A DNA stretch of 64,000 nt, from the NCBI GenBank assembly GCA_965267425.1, contig OZ253959.1, positions 1,612,001 to 1,676,000 on the forward strand, read 5' to 3'. The translations under genes and the position numbers were made by a program. The DNA comes from G965267425 sp965267425. GTDB lineage: Bacteria > Bacteroidota > Bacteroidia > Flavobacteriales_E > Vicingaceae. Below, piece after piece: positions 41,058-51,543 of this stretch; positions within the stretch are counted from its first letter, which is position 1, and every line of letters begins with the position of its first letter. The notes beneath the pieces were generated by a model. It did no database searches and was not told the DNA's origin. It was given only the letters and a program-made list of their open reading frames with translations.

Positions 41058-43937
41058 TTATTGCTGTTTGAACTCCTTTAGGTTGATATCATTGACATCA
41101 AGCTCTTTCACTTTTCCGTAGCCCAGCTTTTCCATTTTTTTCTTAACCACATAACTATTACCAACCACCAAAATGATCATTTCATCTGTCTTCAGATTGG
41201 CCATAGCTAGTTGATCAACTTCTTCTTTGGTGATTTTATTCACCAATGCTTCTTGTTCATCAATAAAGGAATCTGGAAGCTTGTAACGAAGAATATTGTT
41301 CATGAAAACTCCTTTCTGAAAAGAGGTCTCATAACTCAATATTTCACTTTGAAGAATAGAACTTTTGGTATCAGCTAATTCTTCAGGCGTGATACCATCT
41401 TTTTTATACATCTCAATCTCTTTCATGAATTCTGTGATGGCACTATCTGTAGATGAAGTACGCACACTAGCTGCCGCTACAAATGGGCCTCGATATTCAT
41501 TTCCCTGGAAGAATGAACGGGCACCATAAGTAAACCCTTTATCTTCTCTTAGGTTCTGATTGATTCTACTGTTGAAATTTCCTCCCAATGAATAATTCAT
41601 CAAATTGGCTTTAAAGAAATCACCATTGTAATCATATTCATGAGCTAAATATCCAATACGAATTTGCGATTGAGGAGCACCAGGTCTGTCAATCAAGAAC
41701 ATCTGCGTTCCTTGATATTTAGGGAATTCTGTAATCTCCGGTATCTTAGCACCGGTCGATTTCCAGCTATTCAAAAAGCCTAGTTTTCCTACAATTTCAT
41801 CTTTTTCGATATCTCCAACAACAACAAGGTTGGTTAAATCAGGAGAATAATTGTCTTTGTAAAATTTCTGTACATCCTCCAGCTTGATGCTGTTTACCGT
41901 TTTATAAGTTCCCGTATAATAAGATCCCAAAATGGTGTTTCCGTACAACAAGTTTTGGAAAGCTCTGTTAGCCACCACTCCTGATTGAGTTCGTTGGTTT
42001 TTGATATTTTCCAACATTTGCTTTTTAACTCTTTTATAGTCCTCTTCTGAAAAACGAGGTTTTAACAGTTTTTCTTCTAATACGGCAATGGTTTGATCAA
42101 GTCTGTCTTTATGACTTCTCACAAATACTCGAGTTCCAGTATTGTTAGATGAAAAATTGATAACACTTCCCAATTTGGATAATTCAGCAGAAACCTCTTC
42201 AGTAGTCCACTTCTCAGTTCCTTCATTCATCATGGCAGCGGTCAAGTTCGCAGTACCAATTGGATATTTATCATCGCTTTCCATCAAGTGTCCTCCTTGA
42301 ATGTTGAAAAGCAATGTAACTTTTGGAGAATTCTCCATTTTCGTTCCAATGAGTTTGATTCCATTGTCCATATCTTGCTTATAGTATTTTGGTACAACAG
42401 CCGAAACACTTGGGCCAGGAACAGGACGCTTGCTTCTGTCAAAATCATCTTTTGCTTTCTTATAAGTAAGGTTTGCATATTGAGGATCATCCTCCAATTT
42501 GACATTGGCATTTGGATTGAAACTTTTCTTCACAAATTCTTCTCCAGGTTTGATTTCACCACGGATAACATTGGTGATGACAGCACTTTTCCCTTTGATG
42601 TATTTGTTAAACACACGCACCAAATCTTCTTTGGTAACCGCATCATAACGAGCTAGTTCTTTATCAAAGTTGTATGGTCTTCCCATCAACATTTGCCATT
42701 GGGTCAATTGACTTGCCTTTCCGCTTACAGATTCCATGGCATCAATCAACTGAGACTTCATCACTTCTTTGGCGCGTAACAAGTATTCGTCAACATCTTC
42801 TGCAAGCAATACTTCTTTCTCAAATTGATCAATGGTTGAACGGATAAGTGCTTCGGTATCTTTTAACGATTGATCAGGATAAGCAACAACAAGAATGGTA
42901 AACTCTCCAGCCAATTCAAAACAAGGATTAAAAACATTGGCTTGGATAGCTTTTTCCGCTTTTACAAAATTTTTGTACATCAATGAGTTGTTGTCTCCAC
43001 CCATGATGCCCGCAAGCATATCCAACGCTGGTTCATCTCTATGATAATTAGGGATACTAGGAAAAACCATATAAGTCATTGGCAATACAATGTCATCTTC
43101 AATTACAGAGTACTTGTCTGAAGAAACTACTGGTCTGGCAACTCTTTGCTTTTTTACTATCGGACATTGTTCGATTTTACCAAAATACTTTTCGGTAAGG
43201 CTCAATGCTTCTTTCGGGTCGATGTCTCCAGCAATGGTCAAAATTGCATTGTTAGGACCGTACCATCTCAAGAAGAAGTTTTTCAAATCATTTTCATCCG
43301 CTCTGTCTAAATCATCCGTGTATCCAATGGTAGGCCAGCTGTAAGGGTGTCCTGCAGGATAGAGGTTTTGATCCTTCACCTCTCCTACTGTACCGTAAGG
43401 TTGGCTCAATTGATTTTGCCCTTTTTCGTTCTTTACCGTTTTTCTTTGTACTTCAAACGCTTCTTTTGTTACAGCATCCAATAAGAAACCCATTCTATCA
43501 GATTCTAACCATAGTGCAGTTTCCAAATAATTACTTGGCAATGTTTCAAAGTAATTGGTTCTATCTCTGTTGGTTGTACCATTCATGGTTCCACCTGCTG
43601 TGTTTACAATGGCGAAGTGCTCTTCATCAGCAACATTATCAGAGCCTTGGAACATCATATGTTCAAAGAAATGTGCAAACCCTGATTTACCTACTGATTC
43701 ACGTGCTGAACCTACATGATAGGTCACTTCCACATGTACTATCGGATCAGAATGATCTTCATGTAGAATAACGGTTAAGCCATTTGGCAACTTCCATTTT
43801 TCGTATCCAACTATGTATTTCGCCTCGTTTCCTTCAACTTTTTCAACGAGTAATGGTTTAGGCACTTCATCTTGAGCTAGTGATACATTAGCTAAACCTA
43901 AACACATGATTAAACAACTGATAAGTAACTTTTTCAT
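41058..43937 (-). CDS. Two-domain M16 family metallopeptidase, exported
   Basis: A 959-residue protease with a signal peptide (1-21) and two M16 halves. The first half has the inverted zinc motif HFFEH (89-93) with the further Glu in EVQRKTVKNEKGQ; the second half (about 500-940) lacks HxxEH, so it is the inactive partner that completes the cavity, as in pitrilysin-like enzymes. It should degrade peptides in the periplasm. It lies between two exported TPR proteins downstream of gyrA, and the group may act together. Confidence 0.93.
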   Translation of the reverse strand: MKKLLISCLIMCLGLANVSLAQDEVPKPLLVEKVEGNEAKYIVGYEKWKLPNGLTVILHEDHSDPIVHVEVTYHVGSARESVGKSGFAHFFEHMMFQGSDNVADEEHFAIVNTAGGTMNGTTNRDRTNYFETLPSNYLETALWLESDRMGFLLDAVTKEAFEVQRKTVKNEKGQNQLSQPYGTVGEVKDQNLYPAGHPYSWPTIGYTDDLDRADENDLKNFFLRWYGPNNAILTIAGDIDPKEALSLTEKYFGKIEQCPIVKKQRVARPVVSSDKYSVIEDDIVLPMTYMVFPSIPNYHRDEPALDMLAGIMGGDNNSLMYKNFVKAEKAIQANVFNPCFELAGEFTILVVAYPDQSLKDTEALIRSTIDQFEKEVLLAEDVDEYLLRAKEVMKSQLIDAMESVSGKASQLTQWQMLMGRPYNFDKELARYDAVTKEDLVRVFNKYIKGKSAVITNVIRGEIKPGEEFVKKSFNPNANVKLEDDPQYANLTYKKAKDDFDRSKRPVPGPSVSAVVPKYYKQDMDNGIKLIGTKMENSPKVTLLFNIQGGHLMESDDKYPIGTANLTAAMMNEGTEKWTTEEVSAELSKLGSVINFSSNNTGTRVFVRSHKDRLDQTIAVLEEKLLKPRFSEEDYKRVKKQMLENIKNQRTQSGVVANRAFQNLLYGNTILGSYYTGTYKTVNSIKLEDVQKFYKDNYSPDLTNLVVVGDIEKDEIVGKLGFLNSWKSTGAKIPEITEFPKYQGTQMFLIDRPGAPQSQIRIGYLAHEYDYNGDFFKANLMNYSLGGNFNSRINQNLREDKGFTYGARSFFQGNEYRGPFVAAASVRTSSTDSAITEFMKEIEMYKKDGITPEELADTKSSILQSEILSYETSFQKGVFMNNILRYKLPDSFIDEQEALVNKITKEEVDQLAMANLKTDEMIILVVGNSYVVKKKMEKLGYGKVKELDVNDINLKEFKQQ

Positions 43938-44113
43938 TTTAAAAATCCTGTTTTATTAAGCCCCCAAATATATTGGAACTGATTCACAGTGACAAACAAT
44001 CAAATCAGAACTTTCGCTCATTTTATATGAACATTGTCATATGAAGGCTAAGTGGTAAAATACTATGGTGAATGCAACAATCCGGCCAAAGGCAGATTTA
44101 TTGTGTTAAAGAA

Positions 44114-45274
44114 TTAGTTTTCAAGCGCTTGACGAACATCTTCGTAAGCCGCATCATCACCCGTCAGGGAATATAATTTTTTCAATGACTCCAATGTTGG
44201 TTTGTCATCTGATCTTAATTCTCGTGCTTTTTCCAAATAAGGTAATGCTGATTTAAAGGATTGTGTAGCCTGCGCTTTCTTTTCTTTGAACAATTTTGTT
44301 TGGGATTCCGGAAGATTGTTTGCTTCATCCAAAATTTCGACCCCTTTATTGAAATAAAGTGCTCCTAGGTTATATGTTGCATCAAAGTAATTTGGATCCA
44401 ATTCCAGTGTTTTCTTGTAGGACGTTTCAGCCAATTCGGTTTCTTTTAATTTGTCGTATACCGTCGCCTGAGCATAATGTAATATATGATTGTCAGGTGT
44501 CAGTTTAATGGCTTCCTCCAAAGATTTCAATGCTTCTTGATTTTTATTGTTGGTCAGGTAATAGTCAATTTCATCAATGACCAATGCTTCGTCGTTTGGA
44601 TAAGCTTTTCTTCCGGCAATAACTGTTTCGTGTGCTTTCTCTGGATTTTCAGCTTTTTCATAAGCCATTTTCAGAAAATGATAAATCTTAGCACCACCGT
44701 AGTTAATGTCAATCAGTCCACTGTAATACAAAATGGCTTTGTCATAATTATTGACTTGCTCGGCAGATAATGCTGCATTGTACAATGCCAGTGAATCTAC
44801 TTTTCCAAAAACCCCTGCTACTTCATTGCACTTTTCAAACGAACGTAAAGACGCCAAGAAGTTTTCTTCGTTGAAATAATCCGCTCCTTGTTGCATGTAA
44901 TACGAAGAAATAACAGCTAGCTTGGGATGGATCTTTTGTTCATATCGTTTCTTTTCATCCATTTTAAGCGCCTTGCGAAAAGAGCCGTAAGTCTTATCTA
45001 ATGACTCACCATCAATATTCTTACAAGCAGAATCACTGCTGGTGTGGATATAATAGTAGACTTCTCCTCTGTAAAACCAAGCCTTTGCCCATTGACCGGT
45101 GCTTTCATCTTTCACAGATAAATCAGCAGCTTCTTTGGCTTTAACCAATTCATCGCATTTAAGATTGGTAAGGTATGCCTGGGTATATTTATAGGTACTT
45201 AAAACTTTGGCCTTCTGAGCAAATACGCCAATACTCAATAAGCTTAAAGAAATCAACAAGCTAATCCTAAACAT
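44114..45274 (-). CDS. Exported tetratricopeptide-repeat protein downstream of gyrA (386 aa)
   Basis: The ATG at 45274 is preferred to 45301 because it starts a signal peptide (MFRISLLISLSLLSIG, cut near FAQ). TPR units include ALYNAALSAEQVNNYDKAILYYSGL, YAQATVYDKLKETELAETSYKKTLELD and ATYNLGALYFNKGVEILDEAN. It begins 31 bases after the gyrA stop, an arrangement I recall as conserved in Flavobacteriia. The role is presumably as a periplasmic scaffold; no partner is shown beyond the adjacent M16 protease. Confidence 0.86.
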   Translation of the reverse strand: MFRISLLISLSLLSIGVFAQKAKVLSTYKYTQAYLTNLKCDELVKAKEAADLSVKDESTGQWAKAWFYRGEVYYYIHTSSDSACKNIDGESLDKTYGSFRKALKMDEKKRYEQKIHPKLAVISSYYMQQGADYFNEENFLASLRSFEKCNEVAGVFGKVDSLALYNAALSAEQVNNYDKAILYYSGLIDINYGGAKIYHFLKMAYEKAENPEKAHETVIAGRKAYPNDEALVIDEIDYYLTNNKNQEALKSLEEAIKLTPDNHILHYAQATVYDKLKETELAETSYKKTLELDPNYFDATYNLGALYFNKGVEILDEANNLPESQTKLFKEKKAQATQSFKSALPYLEKARELRSDDKPTLESLKKLYSLTGDDAAYEDVRQALEN

Positions 45275-45305
45275 TATATAAATTTTATACCGATCTGTCA
45301 ATCAA

Positions 45306-47852
45306 TTAATTGTCGCTTTCGGGAGTATCTTCGCCTTCGTTGCTTTCATTCGAAGGAGTTTCTACATCGCCATCAGCTTCTGCAACATTACCATTATTTT
45401 CTTCATCTTCCTCATTCTGAACAGGAACTTTAGCTACAGCGGCAATGGAATCGCTATCTTTTAAGTTGATGAGTCTCACACCTTGTGTAGCTCTTCCCAT
45501 AACACGTAGTTCTTCTACAGAAATACGAATGGTAATGCCTGATTCATTGATGATCATTAAATCATTGTCATCGGTAACGCTTTGCAGGGCAATTAAATTG
45601 CCTGTTTTATCCGTAATATTTAACGTTTTCACGCCTTTTCCTCCACGGTTGGTGATTCGGTAATCATCCACATTTGAACGTTTACCATACCCATTTTCAG
45701 AAACCACCAAAACCGTGGCGTTTTCATCATGAACAAAAATCATTCCGATTACTTCGTCCGAATCACTGGCCAACGTTATTCCTCTTACACCGGAAGCTAC
45801 ACGACCCATAGGTCTTACTTTACTTTCGTGGAATCGAATAGCTCTACCAGATTTCAATGCAATCAGGATATCGTCATCTCCACTGGTAAGTCTTGCTTCT
45901 AATAATTCATCTCCTTCGCGAATGTTGATGGCATTGATACCATTGGTTCTTGGTCTTGAATACGCTTCCAGGCTGGTCTTTTTAATGACACCTTTTTTCG
46001 TACACATCACCAGGAAGGTATTGTTGACGTATTCTTCGTTTTTAAGATCCTTAACATTGATGTATGCCCGGACTTTATCGTCAGACTCAATGTTGATCAA
46101 GTTCTGTATGGGACGACCTTTTGAATTTTTCTGACCTTCCGGGATTTCAAATACACGCATCCAGAAGCACCTACCCTTTTCTGTAAAAATCAACAGGTAA
46201 TTATGGGTTGTTGAAACAATCAGGTGTTCAAGAAAATCTTCGTCCCTGGTTGAACTTCCCCTGGAGCCTGTTCCACCTCTTCCTTGTGTCCGGTATTCAT
46301 TCAACGATGTTCGTTTCATGTATCCCATGCGTGAAATGGTAACTACCACCTCTTCATCCGGGATCATGTCTTCTATTTTGAAATCTTCAGCTGCATAAAC
46401 GATTTCAGAACGTCTTTCATCACCATATTTATCTTTGATTTCGATGAGTTCATCTTTGATGATGTTCATTCGAAGCTCTTTGCTGTCAAGGATTTCTTTC
46501 AATTTTTTGATCAGTTCCTGAACTTCCGCATGCTCTTCTCTCAATTTATCAATTTCAAGTCCGGTCAATTTTTGCAAACGCAATTCCAGAATTGCTTTGG
46601 CTTGAATTTCGCTCAATTCAAAGTTCTTCATCAATCCTTCACGTGCATCTTCAGGTGTTCTGGACCCTCTAATCAAGGCAATGACATCATCCAAATTGTT
46701 GATGGCAATGATCAAACCTTCAAGGATATGTGCACGTTCTTCGGCTTTTCGCAATTCGTATTGCGTTCTTCGAACAACCACATCGTGTCTGAATTCAACA
46801 AAATTGACAATCAGATCTTTCAGGTTCAGTACTTCAGGTTTCCCATTTACCAGGGCAATGTTATTTACACTAAAAGAAGTCTGAAGCGCTGTATGCTTAT
46901 ATAAATTGTTCAATACTACATTAGGAATGGCATCTTTTTTCAATTCATATACCACACGCATACCATTCCTATCTGACTCATCACGAATGTCACTTATGCC
47001 CTCAATTTTCTTGTCATTGATCAGCTCAGCCGTTCGTTTGATCATATCTGCTTTGTTGACCTGATAGGGTATTTCAGTAACCACAATCATTTCCTTGCCG
47101 GATTTGGTCTCTTCAATTTCAGCACGACCGCGCATCATAACACGACCTCGTCCTGTTTCAAATGCTTGTCTTACTCCTTCATAACCATATATGATACCAC
47201 CCGTTGGGAAATCCGGTGCTTTGATATGTTGAAGCAAGCCATCCATTTCGATGTTGTTATCATCGATATATGCAATGGTTCCGTTAATGATCTCAGTGAG
47301 GTTATGTGGAGCCATATTTGTGGCCATACCCACAGCAATACCCGATGATCCATTAACCAATAGGTTAGGAATTCTTGTAGGTAATACAGTTGGCTCCTCA
47401 AGCGTATCATCAAAGTTCAATCGGAAATCAACCGTTTCTTTTTCGATATCCGAAAGCATTTCTTCTGAGAGCTTTCTCAGTTTCGCTTCGGTATATCGCA
47501 TAGCAGCGGGGCTATCTCCATCAACTGACCCAAAGTTACCCTGGCCATTAACCAACATGTAACGCAATGACCATTCTTGAGCCATACGCACCATAGTATC
47601 GTAAACCGCTGTATCACCGTGTGGGTGATACTTACCAAGCACCTCTCCAACTATTCTTGCTGATTTTTTAAACGGCCTGTTTGAAAGTACGCCCAACTCC
47701 ATCATTCCATAGAGAATTCTTCTGTGCACTGGCTTCAAACCATCTCTTACATCTGGCAATGCACGAGAAACAATCACCGACATTGAATAATCAATGTAGG
47801 CGGATTTCATCTCCTCTTCTATATTTATTTGAATTATTTTATCGTCTGCCAT
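45306..47852 (-). CDS. gyrA: DNA gyrase subunit A
   Basis: An 848-residue GyrA. The breakage domain carries the catalytic Tyr120 in DSPAAMRYTEAKL and the quinolone-pocket region KYHPHGDTAVYDTMVRMAQ, with Thr81 and Asp85 at the positions of E. coli Ser83 and Asp87. The C-terminal beta-pinwheel starts with the GyrA box QGRGGTG (about 523-529), a relaxed form of QRRGGKG, which supports GyrA over ParC. The last 35 residues are an acidic Glu/Asn tail. With GyrB it introduces negative supercoils. It diverges from clpC and heads the operon with the TPR and M16 genes. Confidence 0.96.
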   Translation of the reverse strand: MADDKIIQINIEEEMKSAYIDYSMSVIVSRALPDVRDGLKPVHRRILYGMMELGVLSNRPFKKSARIVGEVLGKYHPHGDTAVYDTMVRMAQEWSLRYMLVNGQGNFGSVDGDSPAAMRYTEAKLRKLSEEMLSDIEKETVDFRLNFDDTLEEPTVLPTRIPNLLVNGSSGIAVGMATNMAPHNLTEIINGTIAYIDDNNIEMDGLLQHIKAPDFPTGGIIYGYEGVRQAFETGRGRVMMRGRAEIEETKSGKEMIVVTEIPYQVNKADMIKRTAELINDKKIEGISDIRDESDRNGMRVVYELKKDAIPNVVLNNLYKHTALQTSFSVNNIALVNGKPEVLNLKDLIVNFVEFRHDVVVRRTQYELRKAEERAHILEGLIIAINNLDDVIALIRGSRTPEDAREGLMKNFELSEIQAKAILELRLQKLTGLEIDKLREEHAEVQELIKKLKEILDSKELRMNIIKDELIEIKDKYGDERRSEIVYAAEDFKIEDMIPDEEVVVTISRMGYMKRTSLNEYRTQGRGGTGSRGSSTRDEDFLEHLIVSTTHNYLLIFTEKGRCFWMRVFEIPEGQKNSKGRPIQNLINIESDDKVRAYINVKDLKNEEYVNNTFLVMCTKKGVIKKTSLEAYSRPRTNGINAINIREGDELLEARLTSGDDDILIALKSGRAIRFHESKVRPMGRVASGVRGITLASDSDEVIGMIFVHDENATVLVVSENGYGKRSNVDDYRITNRGGKGVKTLNITDKTGNLIALQSVTDDNDLMIINESGITIRISVEELRVMGRATQGVRLINLKDSDSIAAVAKVPVQNEEDEENNGNVAEADGDVETPSNESNEGEDTPESDN

Positions 47853-48045
47853 GTATTACTGTAATTGTTACTTTATTTATGTCTGAAAGACAACCGATTA
47901 TGTCTTTTTCTCACCACGTTTATAAGATGGCCGAATTTACAGAAATAAGTAGGCTTTTAACTACTTTTTTAGGTGGGATTTACTAACAAAATTTTGTTGA
48001 AAAAAGCACTCAAAAATTCAAGAATATCGAGACATTGAAAATAGT

Positions 48046-48076
48046 TTTGAAATAGGTATAATTAATCCTAATTTAG
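48046..48076 (+). promoter_or_regulatory. Putative clpC promoter
   Basis: TTTG at 48046-48049, a 19-base spacer and TAATTTAG at 48069-48076, one base off TAnnTTTG. It lies about 40 bases before the clpC ATG in the gyrA/clpC divergent region (47853-48116), where nothing else is evident. Confidence 0.45.
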
Positions 48077-48116
48077 TATCGAAGCGTTATGCTTTGTTAA
48101 ACATTTCAATCAATAT

Positions 48117-50681
48117 ATGGAAGCTAATTTTTCACCCCGTGTAAAGGACGTCATTACCTATAGTCGTGAAGAAGCATTGCGTCTTGGACATGACTACATT
48201 GGTATTGAACATTTGCTGTTGGGAATCATACGAGAAGGCGAAGGTATGGCCATAAGGATTTTGAAATCGCTCAATGTAAATTTGATCAGCTTAAGAAAAT
48301 TCATTGAACAGTCCGCAAAATTGGGTTCGGGCAATTCGAACCAATTGACAAACATCCCTTTGGTAAAGCAGGCAGAAAAGGTGTTAAAAATCACCTACCT
48401 GGAAGCAAAATTGTTCAAAAGTAATATGATAGGAACGGAACATTTGTTGCTATCCATCCTGAAAGACGAAGACAACATAGCCACAAAGGCATTACAAAAA
48501 TTTAATATCGATTATAACGCAGTGAAAGACGAATTGGAAATGATACATTCACAGGATCCGGATGTTTCAGCAAACTTACCTGGCAGTCCTGCCAATGATG
48601 ATGACGACGAAGAGCAAAGCGGTGGATTTAGTGGCGGAGGAACTTCTAAACGCGCTGGAGATAGCAAGTCCAAAACACCAGTATTGGATAATTTTGGAAG
48701 GGATTTAACGGCGCTGGCTGAAGAAGATAAACTTGACCCCATTGTTGGTCGGGAAAAAGAAATTGAGCGTGTATCTCAAATCTTAAGTCGACGAAAAAAG
48801 AACAATCCTATTTTAATCGGAGAGCCGGGTGTGGGTAAATCTGCCATTGCAGAAGGCTTGGCGTTGAGAATTATTCAACGAAAAGTATCCAGGGTGTTGT
48901 TCAACAAACGAATTGTTACACTTGACCTGGCCTCTTTGGTAGCAGGAACAAAATACCGTGGACAATTTGAGGAACGCATGAAGGCTGTGATGAATGAGCT
49001 GGAAAAAGCACCCAACATTATTTTGTTTATCGATGAAATCCATACCATTGTTGGTGCGGGTGGCGCTTCGGGTTCGCTTGATGCATCAAATATGTTTAAA
49101 CCTGCCCTTGCACGTGGTGAAATTCAGTGCATTGGTGCTACTACATTGGATGAGTACCGACAATACATTGAGAAAGACGGAGCCCTGGAAAGAAGATTTC
49201 AGAAAGTTCAGGTAGATCCAACCTCTGAAGAAGAAACACTGGAAATCCTGAATAACATTAAGGATCGATATGAAGATCACCATAACGTTAGTTATACGGA
49301 TGAAGCGCTTGATGCATGTGTGAAATTGACCAATCGATATATTTCAGACAGACATCTTCCGGACAAGGCCATTGATGCATTAGATGAAGCTGGCTCCAGA
49401 GTTCATATTACAAATATCAAGGTGCCTAAAAACATCATAGAGATTGAAAAGAGCATTGAAGATATCAAAGAAGAAAAGAATCAGGTAGTTCGCAGTCAAA
49501 AGTATGAAGAGGCGGCAAAATTGCGTGATACGGAACGTCAATTGTTAGAAAAGCTTGATGCCGCTAAACGACAATGGGATGCGGAAACCAAAAATCATAG
49601 AGAAACAGTTAGTGAAGAGAATGTGGCTGAAGTTGTTGCCATGATGACGGGCATTCCTGTTCAACGTGTAGCGCAAAATGAGGGGCAAAAACTGATGTTG
49701 ATGTACGATGAGATCAATGACAAACTCATCGGTCAGGATGATGCCATTTTAAAAGTGGTGAAGTCCATTCAACGTAACCGCGCAGGATTGAAGGATCCAA
49801 ACAAACCGATTGGTTCATTTATATTCCTGGGTCCTACAGGTGTTGGAAAAACCCAATTGGCAAAAGTTCTGGCTCGTTATCTTTTTGATAATGACGAATC
49901 CATCATTCGGATTGATATGAGTGAATACATGGAAAAATTTGCGGTTTCCAGGTTAATTGGAGCACCTCCGGGATATGTCGGGTATGAAGAAGGTGGTCAG
50001 TTAACTGAAAAAGTCAGACGCAAGCCCTACTCTGTTATTCTATTGGATGAAATTGAAAAAGCCCATCAGGATGTTTACAACATCTTGTTGCAAGTATTGG
50101 ATGATGGTCAAATTACGGATAGCTTAGGTAGAAAAGTAAGCTTTAAGAATACCATCATCATTATGACTTCCAATATTGGTGCTCGTCAATTAAAAGATTT
50201 TGGTCAGGGAGTTGGTTTTGCCACCACTGCCAAAAAAGAATCTGCGGATGCACACAGCAAAGGAGTCATTGAAAATGCGTTGAAAAAGGCTTTTGCACCT
50301 GAATTCCTGAACAGGATTGATGATGTTATCATATTTAACTCACTTGACCGTGAGCATATGCATAAAATCATCGATATTGAATTGGAAGGGCTGTACCATC
50401 GTGTATTGGAGATGGGATATAAAATCAAAATCAATGAAGATGCGAAGGATTACATTGTAGAAAAGGGATTTGATCCTGATTTTGGTGCCAGACCGTTGAA
50501 TAGAGCCATTCAGAAATACATTGAAGACCCACTTGCTGAAGAAATTCTCAAATCCAAACTAAATGAAGGTGATACCATCAGTGTAGGATTTGATAAGGAA
50601 AAAGACAAGATTAAAATAAGGGTCACCAAAGGACATAAGCCCGTGTCCAAGAAAAACAAAGAGGAAGAAAGCGATAACTAA
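48117..50681 (+). CDS. clpC: ATP-dependent Clp protease ATP-binding subunit ClpC
   Basis: An 854-residue ClpC-type Hsp100 unfoldase: a double Clp-N domain (1-145), a Ser/Gly-rich linker (150-185), AAA+ domain 1 with Walker A GEPGVGKS (235-242), a middle coiled coil that includes the UvrB/C-like QKYEEAAKLRDTERQLLEKL (about 460-480), and AAA+ domain 2 with Walker A GPTGVGKT (572-579). The UvrB/C motif distinguishes ClpC from ClpA and ClpB. It feeds unfolded proteins to ClpP. There is no McsAB locus nearby. A terminator overlaps its stop. Confidence 0.95.
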   Translation: MEANFSPRVKDVITYSREEALRLGHDYIGIEHLLLGIIREGEGMAIRILKSLNVNLISLRKFIEQSAKLGSGNSNQLTNIPLVKQAEKVLKITYLEAKLFKSNMIGTEHLLLSILKDEDNIATKALQKFNIDYNAVKDELEMIHSQDPDVSANLPGSPANDDDDEEQSGGFSGGGTSKRAGDSKSKTPVLDNFGRDLTALAEEDKLDPIVGREKEIERVSQILSRRKKNNPILIGEPGVGKSAIAEGLALRIIQRKVSRVLFNKRIVTLDLASLVAGTKYRGQFEERMKAVMNELEKAPNIILFIDEIHTIVGAGGASGSLDASNMFKPALARGEIQCIGATTLDEYRQYIEKDGALERRFQKVQVDPTSEEETLEILNNIKDRYEDHHNVSYTDEALDACVKLTNRYISDRHLPDKAIDALDEAGSRVHITNIKVPKNIIEIEKSIEDIKEEKNQVVRSQKYEEAAKLRDTERQLLEKLDAAKRQWDAETKNHRETVSEENVAEVVAMMTGIPVQRVAQNEGQKLMLMYDEINDKLIGQDDAILKVVKSIQRNRAGLKDPNKPIGSFIFLGPTGVGKTQLAKVLARYLFDNDESIIRIDMSEYMEKFAVSRLIGAPPGYVGYEEGGQLTEKVRRKPYSVILLDEIEKAHQDVYNILLQVLDDGQITDSLGRKVSFKNTIIIMTSNIGARQLKDFGQGVGFATTAKKESADAHSKGVIENALKKAFAPEFLNRIDDVIIFNSLDREHMHKIIDIELEGLYHRVLEMGYKIKINEDAKDYIVEKGFDPDFGARPLNRAIQKYIEDPLAEEILKSKLNEGDTISVGFDKEKDKIKIRVTKGHKPVSKKNKEEESDN

Positions 50682-50696
50682 GTCGCTTTCTTTATT
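50667..50696 (+). terminator. Terminator at the end of clpC
   Basis: GAAAGCGA (50667-50674) pairs perfectly with TCGCTTTC (50683-50690), loop TAACTAAG, then TTTATT. It overlaps the clpC 3' end and reaches the last codon of the convergent fabI gene. Confidence 0.75.
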
Positions 50697-51504
50697 CCAT
50701 CATTTTATCCATTATTTCTCGGCTAACTCCAGTAAAGGAGAATCCTCCATCGTGGAATAAATTCTGCATGGTTACGTATTTGGTCAAATCAGAAAACAGG
50801 GAAATGCAATAGTCTGCGCATTCCGCTGCACCTGCGTTGCCCAAAGGTGACATTTGATCTGCATAAGCTACAAAGGCGTCAAAACCCTTTACTCCACTTC
50901 CTGCAGTTGTTACGGTTGGAGATTGTGAAACCGTATTGATTCGAATATTTTTTTCTTTGCCATAATGGTATCCAAAACTTCTGGTAATGGATTCTAGCAA
51001 CGCCTTGGCTTCTGCCATGTCATTGTAATCAGGGAAAACTCGTTGCGCAGCAATATAGGTCAGCGCTACAACCGATCCCCAATCGTTGATAGCATCATTA
51101 TTTCTGCATGTTTGCAACAAACGATGCAATGAAATAGCTGAAATGTCCAATGTCTTGTGGTAAAAATCGTAGTTCAATTCTTGATAAGCCTTCCCTTTTC
51201 GCACATTCGGTGACATACCTATGGAATGCAATACAAAATCAAACTTTCCTCCAAAGTGCTCTTTGGTTTGGTTAACCAGGTTCTCCAAATCTTCCATATT
51301 GGTGGCATCCGCAGGAATGATTTCGGCATTGCACTTTTCTGCCAATTTGTTGATCTCTCCCATTCGCATTGCAATGGGTGCATTGGTCAATACAATCTCT
51401 GCTCCTTCTTCATGAGCTCTTTCTGCCACTTTCCAGGCGATGGATTGTTCATTTAATGCGCCTGTAATAATTCCTTTTTTTCCTTTCAATAAATTGTGTG
51501 CCAT
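50692..51504 (-). CDS. fabI: Enoyl-[acyl-carrier-protein] reductase (NADH)
   Basis: A 270-residue short-chain dehydrogenase of FabI type. The cofactor loop is GALNEQSIAW, and the active-site tyrosines and lysine are in ALTYIAAQRVFPDYNDMAEAK, which holds the Y-x6-K of FabI rather than the Y-x3-K of other family members. SPTVTTAGS is the substrate-binding loop. It reduces enoyl-ACP to acyl-ACP in the last step of each fatty-acid elongation round. It is the last gene of the bamD-omega-coaBC-porD-recN-fabI unit, 39 bases after recN. Confidence 0.95.
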   Translation of the reverse strand: MAHNLLKGKKGIITGALNEQSIAWKVAERAHEEGAEIVLTNAPIAMRMGEINKLAEKCNAEIIPADATNMEDLENLVNQTKEHFGGKFDFVLHSIGMSPNVRKGKAYQELNYDFYHKTLDISAISLHRLLQTCRNNDAINDWGSVVALTYIAAQRVFPDYNDMAEAKALLESITRSFGYHYGKEKNIRINTVSQSPTVTTAGSGVKGFDAFVAYADQMSPLGNAGAAECADYCISLFSDLTKYVTMQNLFHDGGFSFTGVSREIMDKMME

Positions 51505-51543
51505 GGATCAGTTATTTGTCGTAAATATATAAATTCAAATGTG

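Noticed and set aside
45306..47852. Thr81 in the GyrA quinolone pocket as a resistance mutation
   Set aside because: Ser or Thr at this position is normal in susceptible bacteria, and Asp85 is kept; no resistance is implied.
45306..47852. ParC instead of GyrA
   Set aside because: A GyrA-box-like QGRGGTG and a full C-terminal domain are present, which favours GyrA.
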